DNA of 64,000 nt from Actinomyces graevenitzii C83 (lineage in GTDB: Bacteria > Actinomycetota > Actinomycetes > Actinomycetales > Actinomycetaceae): NCBI RefSeq assembly GCF_000239695.1, contig NZ_JH470338.1, positions 1,582,439 through 1,646,438 on the forward strand, given 5' to 3'. Each line of letters begins with the position of its first letter. The stretch's first letter is position 1. This document shows positions 1-7,951 of the stretch, piece after piece. The position numbers and the translations under genes are program-made. Under the pieces are notes generated by a model. That model searched no databases and was not told the origin of the DNA. It was given only the letters and a program-made list of their open reading frames with translations.

Positions 1-268
1 GCACCTCATCCACCACCGGAGCAAGAGGCCACACCTGCCACAAACCCTGGCATCGCCTGCGAAACGACCTGCCCCCACCTGGCATATCCGCCTGCCGATT
101 ACCGCTGAGCAGCCAGGCAAGAAACTCACCCAGATGCTTGGCCGAGGTATCAATCCGCTGCACGCCAGTTGAGTGGCACGAGGTGCAATGCCACCTCTGC
201 TTGCCCGATTTCGACAGTCCGTACCGGATCAGCTTCCTGCCACAGGAATCGCATTTCGAGATGTTCAC
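1..268 (-). CDS. IS1249-like transposase, N-terminal part (runs off the window)
   Basis: First 89 residues of a transposase reading leftward off the window edge. The start is a GTG at 268-266 directly after an in-frame TGA. The visible part has a zinc-ribbon-like N-terminus: CDSCG at residues 6-10, then RYGLSKSGKQRWHC, then a second Cys pair (CTSC, 28-31). The stretch FLAWLLSGNRQADM (about 49-62) follows, then GGGRSFRRR and WPLAPVVDEV. This arrangement resembles the N-terminus of IS1249-type transposases (IS256 superfamily), a recollection rather than a search result. The catalytic DDE core lies outside the window, so intactness cannot be judged. The duplicated stretch at 285-444 lies just upstream of its start. 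Confidence 0.7.
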   Translation of the reverse strand, partial: MNISKCDSCGRKLIRYGLSKSGKQRWHCTSCHSTGVQRIDTSAKHLGEFLAWLLSGNRQADMPGGGRSFRRRCQGLWQVWPLAPVVDEV

Positions 269-284
269 TCACCGAATCTGCCAG

Positions 285-444
285 TACCAACTTTGACGCC
301 CACTCTCCCGCACCATAAAGCCGAAAAGTCGATGTTTCACCAACACATTTTGTCCACCCTCAAAGTTGGCCCCCAACAACTTTGAACCAGACTTTCTCGC
401 ACTACAAAGCCGAAAGGTCGGGCTCAGACCAACTCTTTTTGTCC
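285..444. repeat. Imperfect direct repeat (two ~71-bp copies) beside the transposase
   Basis: Copies at about 285-355 and 374-444 share CAACTTTGA near one end, a centre reading AAAGCCGAAA(A/G)GTCG, and ACCAAC(A/T)C(A/T)TTTTGTCC at the other end. Between them an inverted repeat CAAAGTTG/CAACTTTG (361-384) can form a hairpin. The placement just upstream of the transposase start suggests duplicated or nested insertion-sequence ends, an inference that needs the rest of the element. Confidence 0.6.
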
Positions 445-472
445 TTTAACCCAGCAGCCCGGGCAAGGCAAC

Positions 473-501
473 AAAAAACCGGGCCAGTTTCCTGACCCGG
501 T
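473..501 (-). terminator. Rho-independent terminator after tRNA-Leu
   Basis: Read on the minus strand, the arms ACCGGGTCAG and CTGGCCCGGT flank a short GAAA-type loop and are followed by TTTTTT. It lies 8 bases beyond the 3' end of the tRNA. Confidence 0.85.
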
Positions 502-509
502 CTTACCAG

Positions 510-593
510 TGCGCGAGGGGGGACTCGAACCCCCATGATCGTTAGATCACACGGACCTGAACCGTGCGCGTCTACCAATTCCGCCACCCGCGC
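510..593 (-). tRNA. tRNA-Leu (anticodon CAG)
   Basis: An 84-nt class II tRNA on the minus strand. The acceptor GCGCGGG pairs with CTCGCGC (one G-T), the D arm reads TGGCGGAATTGGTAGACGC, the anticodon loop contains CAG, and there is a long variable arm (TGATCTAACGATCA) and a GGTTCGAGTCC T arm. CCA is not encoded. The D-arm form and the long variable loop are typical of leucine tRNAs. A tRNA-Leu beside the fhaA-pknB block is also seen in other actinobacteria. Confidence 0.95.
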
Positions 594-868
594 GGCGCTC
601 TGAAAGATTAGCACGAACCCACCCCTAAAAATCCAATCGAAAGCAGCAAATTAGACTATGATCTCTGCCACATGGGGATATGTCCTTCCAGATGCATCAC
701 AGCATTAACCGGTATCATGACCCTTGTATTGGACGTACCACTGCTCTCACAGTCCACAAAGGCCACGCCAGTAGCTAGACTTATGAGCTACCGGTTTAAC
801 CTGGATAGTTGAGAGCGCGTTAAGTTTAATAGGCCAGCCCGGCCTGAATACTGTAGGAGGTGTGGCAA

Positions 869-1564
869 ATGGGGCTGTTCGACCGTATCGAAAGAAGCGG
901 GGAAGCTGTTGCTAACCGTCTAGTTCACAAAGATGCCCAGCCTTTAGACACGATCGAGATCACCTCCAAGCTAATTGAAACCATGGATAAGAAGGCCACG
1001 GCCTTCTCACGTGACCGCACTGTTGCCCCCAACGTGTTCCAGGTTTCTTTAGCGCCGATCAACTTTGACCAGATAAACGCTTGGGGCTCAAGCGTGCTGG
1101 CTTCCGAGATGAGTCAGGAGCTCATCCGCCACGCCCACACCCAGGGCTATTCCTTCATTGGCCAAATCGCCATCAGCTTTGCTGCGGAACCCTCCCTTAA
1201 TCCGCACGCTATCCACGTAAACGCTTTTACACGTAAGGACGCTTCGGCACCCGTGACTCGCCCAACTATTACCTCTCCTATCCTGGACATTAACGGCCAG
1301 CGCTATATGCTCACCGGTCCCGTCACCATCATTGGTCGCGGCAGTGAATCAGACATCATCGTTGATGATTCTGGAGTTTCTCGCCGTCACCTGGAAATTC
1401 GCCTAACCGCAGGACATACGGTCGCCACTGACCTAGGCTCCACCAACGGCACCTTCGTTGAGGGTGTGCGTATGGATGCCGCTACCCTCGTCAACGGCAA
1501 CACCATCACCATTGGTCACACCACCATTATGTTCTGGGACGGTAGTGACGAGGTTGCCGGGTGA
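869..1564 (+). CDS. fhaA: FHA domain protein FhaA (short form)
   Basis: A 231-residue protein opening the cell-wall/kinase operon. Residues about 1-120 match the FhaA N-terminal domain (DUF3662 type), and about 150-231 form an FHA phosphothreonine-binding domain (IIGRGSESDI, SRRHLEIR, GSTNGTFVEG). FhaA proteins bind phosphorylated membrane partners such as the MurJ pseudokinase and restrain peptidoglycan synthesis; that role comes from mycobacterial work. The mycobacterial protein is over 500 residues; here the long Gln/Gly-rich middle region is missing. I chose the ATG at 869, eight bases after AGGAGG (855-860); an in-frame GTG at 860 lies on the ribosome site itself. The stop overlaps the fhaB start (GTGA). 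Confidence 0.9.
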   Translation: MGLFDRIERSGEAVANRLVHKDAQPLDTIEITSKLIETMDKKATAFSRDRTVAPNVFQVSLAPINFDQINAWGSSVLASEMSQELIRHAHTQGYSFIGQIAISFAAEPSLNPHAIHVNAFTRKDASAPVTRPTITSPILDINGQRYMLTGPVTIIGRGSESDIIVDDSGVSRRHLEIRLTAGHTVATDLGSTNGTFVEGVRMDAATLVNGNTITIGHTTIMFWDGSDEVAG

Positions 1565-2040
1565 ACGAATTAGCTTTCACTCTCCTACGGCTTTCCTACC
1601 TGGTCTTACTGTGGGTCTTTATTTGGGCTTCGCTGCGTATTTTGCGCCGCGACGTCTTGGTGACCGCTGCGTCGTCGTCAACCACTGACCGACGCCGCCG
1701 CATGGCCCGTAACCTCCAGACAGACGGCATGGTGGAGGGCCGCCAACGCGGAGCCACCCGGCTAGTCATCACAGAAGGGCCGCTAGCGGGCTCAACTGTG
1801 CCGCTAACCCCCAGTTCAATCATTATTGGCCGCTCCCCTGCGGCCACCTTAGTGCTTGACGACGACTACGCTTCGGGCCGTCACGCCCGTATTTTCCCGC
1901 AGGACGGTATTTGGTGGTTGGAGGATCTAGGATCCACCAACGGCACTTTGCTAGGAGGTAATCCTGTCACCGGCACCGTCCAACTTCCCATGAACACCCC
2001 GGTCCGTATCGGCCAGACCACCCTGGAGCTGAGGCCGTGA
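1561..2040 (+). CDS. fhaB: FHA domain membrane protein FhaB/FipA
   Basis: A 159-residue protein with one N-terminal membrane helix (about residues 5-25, LLRLSYLVLLWVFIWASL) and a C-terminal cytoplasmic FHA domain (about 65-159, with IIGRSPAATLVL, GRHARI and GSTNGTLLGG). The family (FipA in mycobacteria) binds kinase-phosphorylated division partners and helps divisome assembly. GTG start overlapping the fhaA stop by four bases; its own stop overlaps the phosphatase start the same way, so the chain is probably translated in a coupled manner. Length is normal for the family. Confidence 0.92.
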   Translation: MNELAFTLLRLSYLVLLWVFIWASLRILRRDVLVTAASSSTTDRRRRMARNLQTDGMVEGRQRGATRLVITEGPLAGSTVPLTPSSIIIGRSPAATLVLDDDYASGRHARIFPQDGIWWLEDLGSTNGTLLGGNPVTGTVQLPMNTPVRIGQTTLELRP

Positions 2041-3395
2041 TCTCTCTACACTACGCAGCGCGCTCTGATGTTGGTTTAGTGCGCTCTTCCAACCAAGACT
2101 CCGGCTACGCCGGCCCGCACCTGTGTGTCCTATGTGACGGCATGGGTGGCCCTGCTGGTGGCGATATCGCCTCCGCAGTCGCCGTCAGCCACTTGGCGCC
2201 CCTAGACAATGACACGCACGGCGCTGAAGACCTGCTAGCCCTACTACGTGGGGCCGTGGCAGACACTCACGCTGAACTGGCTGCTCTTTCCGCTGCTGAC
2301 CCATCCCTATCTGGCCTGGGCACCACCTGTATTGCGGTTATGCGTAGCGGCAACAAGCTAGCCATGGTGCACGTGGGTGACTCACGCGCCTACCAGCTGC
2401 GTGACGGCAACCTAGAACAGGTCACCCGCGACCACACTTTCGTGGAGTACCTGGTTGAAACCGGTCGGCTAACCCGCGAGGAAGCCTCCCACCACCCCCA
2501 GCGTTCCGTGCTACTGCGCGTGCTTGGCGACGCCCAGGGCGACGTCATGCTAGATGAGTCCATCCGTGAAGCCAAGGTGGGCGACCGCTGGCTGCTGTGT
2601 TCAGATGGTCTATCCGGGCTGGTCAGCAAAGAAACCATTGAATCCATCTTGAACAAGGTGGAAGACCCCGGTGAGGCTGCTGAAGAGCTAATTTCCCTAG
2701 CCCGTAAGGCTGGCGGCCCCGACAACATCACCGCAGTCATCTTTGACATCGTTGACTCCACTACCGTGCAGACTGAGCCGCAGGTAGTGGGCTCTGCTGC
2801 CTCCGAAACCGTGGTGCAGCCGCGCACTGTCGCCTCCCCACCGGCCCCTGAACCGGACTCTCCAGCCGCTAAGGCCGCCGCTTTGCTGCCCAATTTCCCA
2901 GCTGAGGAAGAAGAAGACGAAGAACTCGTCGACACCACCCCGCACGTAACCAAGCGCTGGAGTTGGCCGCGTCGCATCCTGACTGTGCTGCTGACCCTGG
3001 CACTGCTAGGCGGCCTGGGCGCAATCGCCTGGCGCTGGACCCAAAACCAGTACTACGTGACTATCAGTGGCGATTCCATCGTCATTTACCAGGGCATTCC
3101 ACAAACCCTGGGCCCAGTTAAGCTTTCCAAACCCGTAGAAACGGTTGCCTCTCCCAAACCCAGCCAGTTGGACCAGCAAATGCGGGCCCGCCTGAGCGAA
3201 AATGTGCTGCTGCCCTCTCTAAGTTCAGCGCGCAACTATGTCTCTAAGACAGTCACTTCCCACCTGAACGACCCCACGCCGACGTCGTCGTCCACCCTTC
3301 CGCCTGCAGGTTCGGCCTCCTCCCCGGCCCCCCTAAACCCGGCACCAGCTCGGACACAACGCCTACAGCGGGGTCAAAACGGTGAATTTAATTAA
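2037..3395 (+). CDS. pstP: Membrane-anchored Ser/Thr protein phosphatase PstP (PP2C family)
   Basis: A 452-residue PPM-type phosphatase that would remove phosphates from PknA/PknB and their substrates. The catalytic domain covers about residues 1-240, with the metal-binding signatures CDGMGG, HVGDSRAY, LLCSDGLSGL and GGPDNITAVIF. An acidic, Ala/Pro-rich linker (240-305) leads to one transmembrane helix (about 312-333) and a Ser/Pro-rich extracytoplasmic tail. Its GTG overlaps the fhaB stop; its 3' end overlaps the rodA start by 14 bases. Domain order and context match mycobacterial PstP, so the assignment is firm; the substrates are inferred. Confidence 0.93.
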   Translation: MISLHYAARSDVGLVRSSNQDSGYAGPHLCVLCDGMGGPAGGDIASAVAVSHLAPLDNDTHGAEDLLALLRGAVADTHAELAALSAADPSLSGLGTTCIAVMRSGNKLAMVHVGDSRAYQLRDGNLEQVTRDHTFVEYLVETGRLTREEASHHPQRSVLLRVLGDAQGDVMLDESIREAKVGDRWLLCSDGLSGLVSKETIESILNKVEDPGEAAEELISLARKAGGPDNITAVIFDIVDSTTVQTEPQVVGSAASETVVQPRTVASPPAPEPDSPAAKAAALLPNFPAEEEEDEELVDTTPHVTKRWSWPRRILTVLLTLALLGGLGAIAWRWTQNQYYVTISGDSIVIYQGIPQTLGPVKLSKPVETVASPKPSQLDQQMRARLSENVLLPSLSSARNYVSKTVTSHLNDPTPTSSSTLPPAGSASSPAPLNPAPARTQRLQRGQNGEFN

Positions 3396-5250
3396 ACCTA
3401 GTTCTGGACGCTGGTCTGAGGTTCTGCTGCTTGTAATCGCCCTGGTCATTGGCCTGGGCGGCTTCTTGCTGACCATCCTCAACCGCACCGGCTCAGCCCC
3501 CACCTCAATCTGGCAGTTAGCCGGCTCGCTGCTGGGTATTTCTATTGCCGTGCACCTGTGGGTGCGGTGGCGTGCTCCCTACGCCGACCCGGTGCTACTG
3601 CCCACTGCGGTGGCGCTAAACGGCCTGGGTCTGGCCATGATCAGCCGCCTAGACATTGCCTACCGCAAGCTTGAGCAGACTGAATACATTGTGGGTTTCA
3701 AGCAGGTGGCTTGGACTTCCATTGGCGTGATTTTGTGCTGCGCGGCGCTGTTCTTCATCCGCGACTACCGCCAACTGCGCCGTTGGGACACCTGGTGCAT
3801 GTGGCTGGGTATTGTCTGCCTAGTTTTGCCTTTTGTGCCCGGCTTGGGGCGTGAAATCAACGGTTCCCAGATTTGGATTGTGGTTCCCGGTCTGGGCATG
3901 AGCTTCCAGCCGGCAGAGCTAACCAAGGTGCTGCTGTCGATTTTCTTCGCCTCCTACCTGGTGGCTAACCGCGACAACCTGGCGCTGTCTGGCCGGCGCA
4001 TCCTGGGTGTGCACTTCCCACGTTGGCGTCACCTGATGCCAATGATGGTGGTGTGGGCAGCCAGCATTGGGGTGCTGGTGATGCAGAAGGACCTGGGCAC
4101 ATCAGTAATGATCTTCGGGATGTTCGTGGTGGTGCTGTATGTGGCCACCAACCGTCCTTCCTGGCTGATTATTGGCGCCACCCTAGCCATTGTGGGTCTG
4201 GCCTTGCTATGGCTGCTGTTTGAGCCCGTTTTGTCCTCGCACCTGGCCCACGTAACCGGCCGTGTTAACGCTTGGCGCTTTGCCATGGATGACAAGGTCT
4301 ACAGCTCCATTGGTGGCTCTTGGCAGCTGGTTATGGGCCTGTTTGGGATGGCTTCTGGCGGCCTGTTTGGTACCGGCTGGGGTAAGGGCTACCCCAACCT
4401 GGTTACTTTCGCTAACTCTGACTTCATCACCTCCTCTTTCGGTGAGGAGCTGGGGCTGACTGGTCTAACCGCAATCTTGCTGATGTACCTGGTTTTCATT
4501 GAGCGCGGCCTGCGTACTGCGGTGGCGCTGCGTGATGGCTTTGGCAAGCTGCTGGCTACGGCCCTGTCTTTCACCATGGCCTTGCAGGTGTTTGTGGTGG
4601 TTGGTGGCGTCACCCGTCTGATTCCGCTAACCGGTTTGACCATGCCGTTCTTGGCTTATGGTGGCTCGTCTTTGGTAGCTAACTGGGTGATTTTGGCTTT
4701 GCTGCTGCGTCTTTCCGACGCCGCCCGTCGCCCCACTGTGCGCGCCCCACAGATCATTGATACTACTGAGCTGCCTGAGTCGCTGCGGCGCCAGATTGCG
4801 CAGGAAAACGCGGAGGCTGATAAGGCTGCCGCTGCTAGCGCGGGCACTCCCGACGCCGCCGCTGCTGGCTACGGCCCCGCCGGCCCCCAGGGTGGTAGCG
4901 TCCCGCAAGGCGGCCCCCAAGGCCCGGTGCCTTATGGCCCTGGCCCGCAGGGCGGCCCTGGCCCGTACGGCCCGCAAGGGCCGACTGGTGGCCCTGGACC
5001 GTACGGCCCACAGGGACCGACTGCTGGCCCGCAGGGTACCGCTCCTCAGGGAATACCGATGGGTGGCCCCCAAGGTGCCCCAGCTACTCAGCCAGCCCCG
5101 ACACTCACCCCTAACCGCGCTCACGGCCGCCGCGCCGCCCAGCCGGCACAGCAGGTACAACCGGTGCAACCGGTACAGCCAGGCAGGACCAATCCGCCGT
5201 CGGCACAAGACCACCAGAACACGGAAGTAATCAGAGGAGTATTTGAATGA
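3382..5250 (+). CDS. rodA: SEDS-family peptidoglycan polymerase RodA/FtsW
   Basis: A 622-residue polytopic SEDS glycosyltransferase. Ten or so membrane segments span about residues 10-450. Family motifs include LPFVPGLGREINGSQIWI, FQPAELTKVLL, GFGKLLATALSF and LTMPFLAYGGSS. It would polymerise lipid II together with its partner transpeptidase, whose gene follows with a 4-bp ATGA overlap. Place in the operon points to RodA (elongation) rather than FtsW. The unusual part is a cytoplasmic tail of about 150 residues dominated by Gly, Pro and Gln (for example YGPGPQGGPGPYGP), collagen-like and clearly repetitive at the DNA level. The start is a GTG inside the pstP end. Confidence 0.92.
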   Translation: MNLIKPSSGRWSEVLLLVIALVIGLGGFLLTILNRTGSAPTSIWQLAGSLLGISIAVHLWVRWRAPYADPVLLPTAVALNGLGLAMISRLDIAYRKLEQTEYIVGFKQVAWTSIGVILCCAALFFIRDYRQLRRWDTWCMWLGIVCLVLPFVPGLGREINGSQIWIVVPGLGMSFQPAELTKVLLSIFFASYLVANRDNLALSGRRILGVHFPRWRHLMPMMVVWAASIGVLVMQKDLGTSVMIFGMFVVVLYVATNRPSWLIIGATLAIVGLALLWLLFEPVLSSHLAHVTGRVNAWRFAMDDKVYSSIGGSWQLVMGLFGMASGGLFGTGWGKGYPNLVTFANSDFITSSFGEELGLTGLTAILLMYLVFIERGLRTAVALRDGFGKLLATALSFTMALQVFVVVGGVTRLIPLTGLTMPFLAYGGSSLVANWVILALLLRLSDAARRPTVRAPQIIDTTELPESLRRQIAQENAEADKAAAASAGTPDAAAAGYGPAGPQGGSVPQGGPQGPVPYGPGPQGGPGPYGPQGPTGGPGPYGPQGPTAGPQGTAPQGIPMGGPQGAPATQPAPTLTPNRAHGRRAAQPAQQVQPVQPVQPGRTNPPSAQDHQNTEVIRGVFE

Positions 5251-6734
5251 ACCCTCAGATTCGCCACGTTTCTTTGCTTGTGACAGGCATGTTTTTGGCA
5301 CTGCTTGTGTCCTTGACTTCCCTGCAGGGATTTGCACGTCCCGCCCTATGGGAATCTAGCTCGCAGTATGGCTCGCTAACTGAGGACTCACGTAACGCGC
5401 GCACTATCTACCAGGAGTACGGTAAGGCGCGCGGCGCCATTATGGTTGACGGCACGGCCGTAGCCGCCTCGGTTAAGTCTTCCGACTCCCTGGGCTACCA
5501 GCGCGTTTACTCTAACGGCCCGCTGTATGCGTCAGTGACCGGCTACTACTCCACTATTTTCTCCAACATGACCGGCATTGAGAATGCCGAAAACACGGTG
5601 CTAAACGGCTCTTCGCCGTCGCTGTGGCGTAGTCGCATCCAGAACCTGTTCACCGGGGACCAACCCCAAGGTGGCTCAGTTGAGCTAACCATTAACCCCA
5701 CTTTGCAAAAGGTCGCCTACCAGGCCCTGGGCACTAAGCGGGGGGCTGTGGTGGCTCTTAACCCCAAGACCGGCGCCATTTTGGCAATGGTTTCCACTCC
5801 CTCTTTTGACCCCAACCTGCTAGCCAGCCATGACGGCACCACTGCCGACACCGCCTGGAAGCAGCTCAACTCTGACAGCGGTACCCCGCTGATCAACCGC
5901 GCCATTGGCGGTGACCTGTACCCACCCGGTTCTACCTTCAAGGTAATTACCGCCGCAGCCGCACTGCGCCTGGGTAAGGTCACCCCTGATTCCCAAGTTG
6001 ACGCCCCTGACACCGTCACTCTTCCGGGCACCACCCACCAGTTGCAAAACTATGCGGGTGAGTCCTGCGGTAACGGTAAAGTCACCCTGACTTACGCCTT
6101 CGCCGAGTCCTGCAACACCACCTTCGCTCAGCTAGCTATGAACGTAGGCGAGCAGGAGCTCACCCGCGAGGCTGAAGCTTGGGGCTTTAACACGTCGTCG
6201 TCGATCCCTTTGACGGTTACCCCCTCCAGCTTCCCGTCAGTCAAGTCACAAGCTGAATTGGCAATGGCGGGTATCGGGCAGCAGTCCGTACGTGTAACTC
6301 CTCTGCAAATGGCCCAAGTTGCTGCCACGGTGGCAAACGACGGTAACCAGATGCAGCCCTACCTGGTTAAGCGTACTTTGGACGACAAGCTTTCGGTCAT
6401 TTCCACCACCAGCCCAAAGGTGGCACGCTCCCCCATTTCTTCGACGGTTGCGGGACAGCTTAAAACCATGATGATCCAGGTGGTTGCTTCGGGAACCGGT
6501 ACCTCGGCTCAGGTTGATGGCATGGATGTAGCGGGTAAGACTGGTACGGCTGAAACCGGTAGCGACGGCGGCCCCGTCACCTGGTTTATTGGCTACGCTG
6601 GTCCTTCCGGACAGGCTCCGACCATTGCCATCGCTGTCGTACTCGATGGCGGCGATCAGACCGCTGATACGGGTACTGGCGGTAGTGAAGCTGCCCCTAT
6701 CGCAGCCACTGTCTTTAAGGCAACGCAGCAATGA
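5247..6734 (+). CDS. pbpA: Penicillin-binding protein PbpA (class B transpeptidase)
   Basis: A 495-residue monofunctional D,D-transpeptidase partnered with the upstream SEDS protein. One N-terminal membrane anchor (about 8-28) precedes a short pedestal and the transpeptidase domain (about 150-490). The active-site motifs are all present: SxxK in GSTFKVITAA, SxN in AESCNTTFAQ and KTG in VAGKTGTAET. This is the usual length for actinobacterial PbpA of the rodA-pbpA-pknAB operon. The ATG start overlaps the rodA stop and the stop overlaps the pknA start, both as ATGA. Confidence 0.93.
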   Translation: MNPQIRHVSLLVTGMFLALLVSLTSLQGFARPALWESSSQYGSLTEDSRNARTIYQEYGKARGAIMVDGTAVAASVKSSDSLGYQRVYSNGPLYASVTGYYSTIFSNMTGIENAENTVLNGSSPSLWRSRIQNLFTGDQPQGGSVELTINPTLQKVAYQALGTKRGAVVALNPKTGAILAMVSTPSFDPNLLASHDGTTADTAWKQLNSDSGTPLINRAIGGDLYPPGSTFKVITAAAALRLGKVTPDSQVDAPDTVTLPGTTHQLQNYAGESCGNGKVTLTYAFAESCNTTFAQLAMNVGEQELTREAEAWGFNTSSSIPLTVTPSSFPSVKSQAELAMAGIGQQSVRVTPLQMAQVAATVANDGNQMQPYLVKRTLDDKLSVISTTSPKVARSPISSTVAGQLKTMMIQVVASGTGTSAQVDGMDVAGKTGTAETGSDGGPVTWFIGYAGPSGQAPTIAIAVVLDGGDQTADTGTGGSEAAPIAATVFKATQQ

Positions 6735-7951
6735 TTAAACCAGAAGCTGGACTAGTACTTCAGGACCGCTACCGCCTGATCGAACGCATCGCTATGGGCG
6801 GTATGGGCGAAGTTTGGCGTGCTCAAGATCTACGATCTGGACGTGTTGTAGCCGCCAAAGTAATGCGCCCCGAGCTAGCCGGTGACGAGCTGTTTTTGCA
6901 GCGTCTACGCACCGAAGCTAAAAATGCTCGTGGCCTGCGCCACCCCAACCTAGCCATGGTGCTTGACTACGGTGAAGCTGATGGCTCCGGCTGGATCATT
7001 ATGGAGCTAGTGCAGGGTAAGCCCCTGTCAGAGCTGATCGCTGAGAAGGGTACCCTACCCCCCAGCGTGATTTTGCCGTTGCTAGCCCAAACCGCCCGCG
7101 CCCTGCAGGTAGTGCATGAGGCCGGCGTGGTACACCGTGACGTTAAGCCCTCCAACATCCTGGTTAACCAGGAGGGACTGGCTAAGCTACTGGATTTTGG
7201 TATTTCTTCTGGAGCCAACCAGCTGCCCATGACCGCTACCGGCATGGTTATGGGTACCGCCCAGTATCTTGCCCCCGAGCAGGCTACCGGCGCTGCTGCC
7301 ACAGCCGCTGGAGACCTGTACTCACTGGGTGTTATCGCTTATGAGGCACTAGCTGGGGCACGTCCTTTCACCGGCGCCACCGCAGTTGATATTGCTTACG
7401 CGCACGTTAACGACCCGGTTCCTGCACTGCCTGAGCAGGTGCCGGCAAATGTGCGTGAATTGATTTACGCGCTGCTATCTAAGAAGCCCTCTGACCGGCC
7501 CACTACCGCCCAGGATTTGGCCCGCCGTCTAGACCGCATCATTATTGGTCTGCCTAGCGACGACGCCGTCACCTGGAACGCTAACCCGCCGCAGAATTGG
7601 GCTCCGGTTCAGCATGAGCCTAAGACGGCCGCTAAGGGCACTCCGATTAGCAAGAAGCCGCATTCGCGAATGCCTAAATCTAACCCGGGCGCCAATTCCT
7701 TGTGGGACCTGCTGCAAAGCTCTAATCCCACGAATTTGTCCACGGGTACCTATGCCATTGTTCTCGTGGCAGTATTGTTCTTGGTGTTACTTCTAATTGG
7801 ATTGGCTGCAAGCGCTTTTGCGGTTCCGGTACGCGCGTTAGACGGTGGCAATATGCCGCCTGCTAGTGCGCACAGTGTTTCGAATATTGCAGAGTTTGCC
7901 TCTCGCGAGGCTGGCGCCCCCTCCATATCTATTGCCCAGGAGGCATTGTGA
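6731..7951 (+). CDS. pknA: Ser/Thr protein kinase PknA
   Basis: A 406-residue Hanks-type kinase. The kinase domain spans about residues 1-275: glycine loop MGGMGEVWRA, catalytic lysine in VVAAKVMRPE, HRDVKPSNIL catalytic loop, LLDFGIS, and activation segment GTAQYLAPEQ. A Ser/Pro/Lys-rich juxtamembrane stretch leads to one membrane helix (about 335-362, IVLVAVLFLVLLLIGL) and a short outer tail without PASTA repeats, which separates it from pknB next door. In mycobacteria the pair controls cell shape and wall synthesis through FhaA, FhaB, MurJ and CwlM. Coupled to its neighbours by 4-bp overlaps on both sides. Confidence 0.93.
   Translation: MIKPEAGLVLQDRYRLIERIAMGGMGEVWRAQDLRSGRVVAAKVMRPELAGDELFLQRLRTEAKNARGLRHPNLAMVLDYGEADGSGWIIMELVQGKPLSELIAEKGTLPPSVILPLLAQTARALQVVHEAGVVHRDVKPSNILVNQEGLAKLLDFGISSGANQLPMTATGMVMGTAQYLAPEQATGAAATAAGDLYSLGVIAYEALAGARPFTGATAVDIAYAHVNDPVPALPEQVPANVRELIYALLSKKPSDRPTTAQDLARRLDRIIIGLPSDDAVTWNANPPQNWAPVQHEPKTAAKGTPISKKPHSRMPKSNPGANSLWDLLQSSNPTNLSTGTYAIVLVAVLFLVLLLIGLAASAFAVPVRALDGGNMPPASAHSVSNIAEFASREAGAPSISIAQEAL

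Noticed and set aside
402..614. 70-codon minus-strand frame across the tRNA-Leu
   Set aside because: It is read through the tRNA and its terminator; no ribosome site and no protein-like features.
4627..5337. 236-codon frame opposite the rodA tail
   Set aside because: Arises from the Gly/Pro/Gln repeat being open in several frames; composition is Arg/Ala-rich with no domain.
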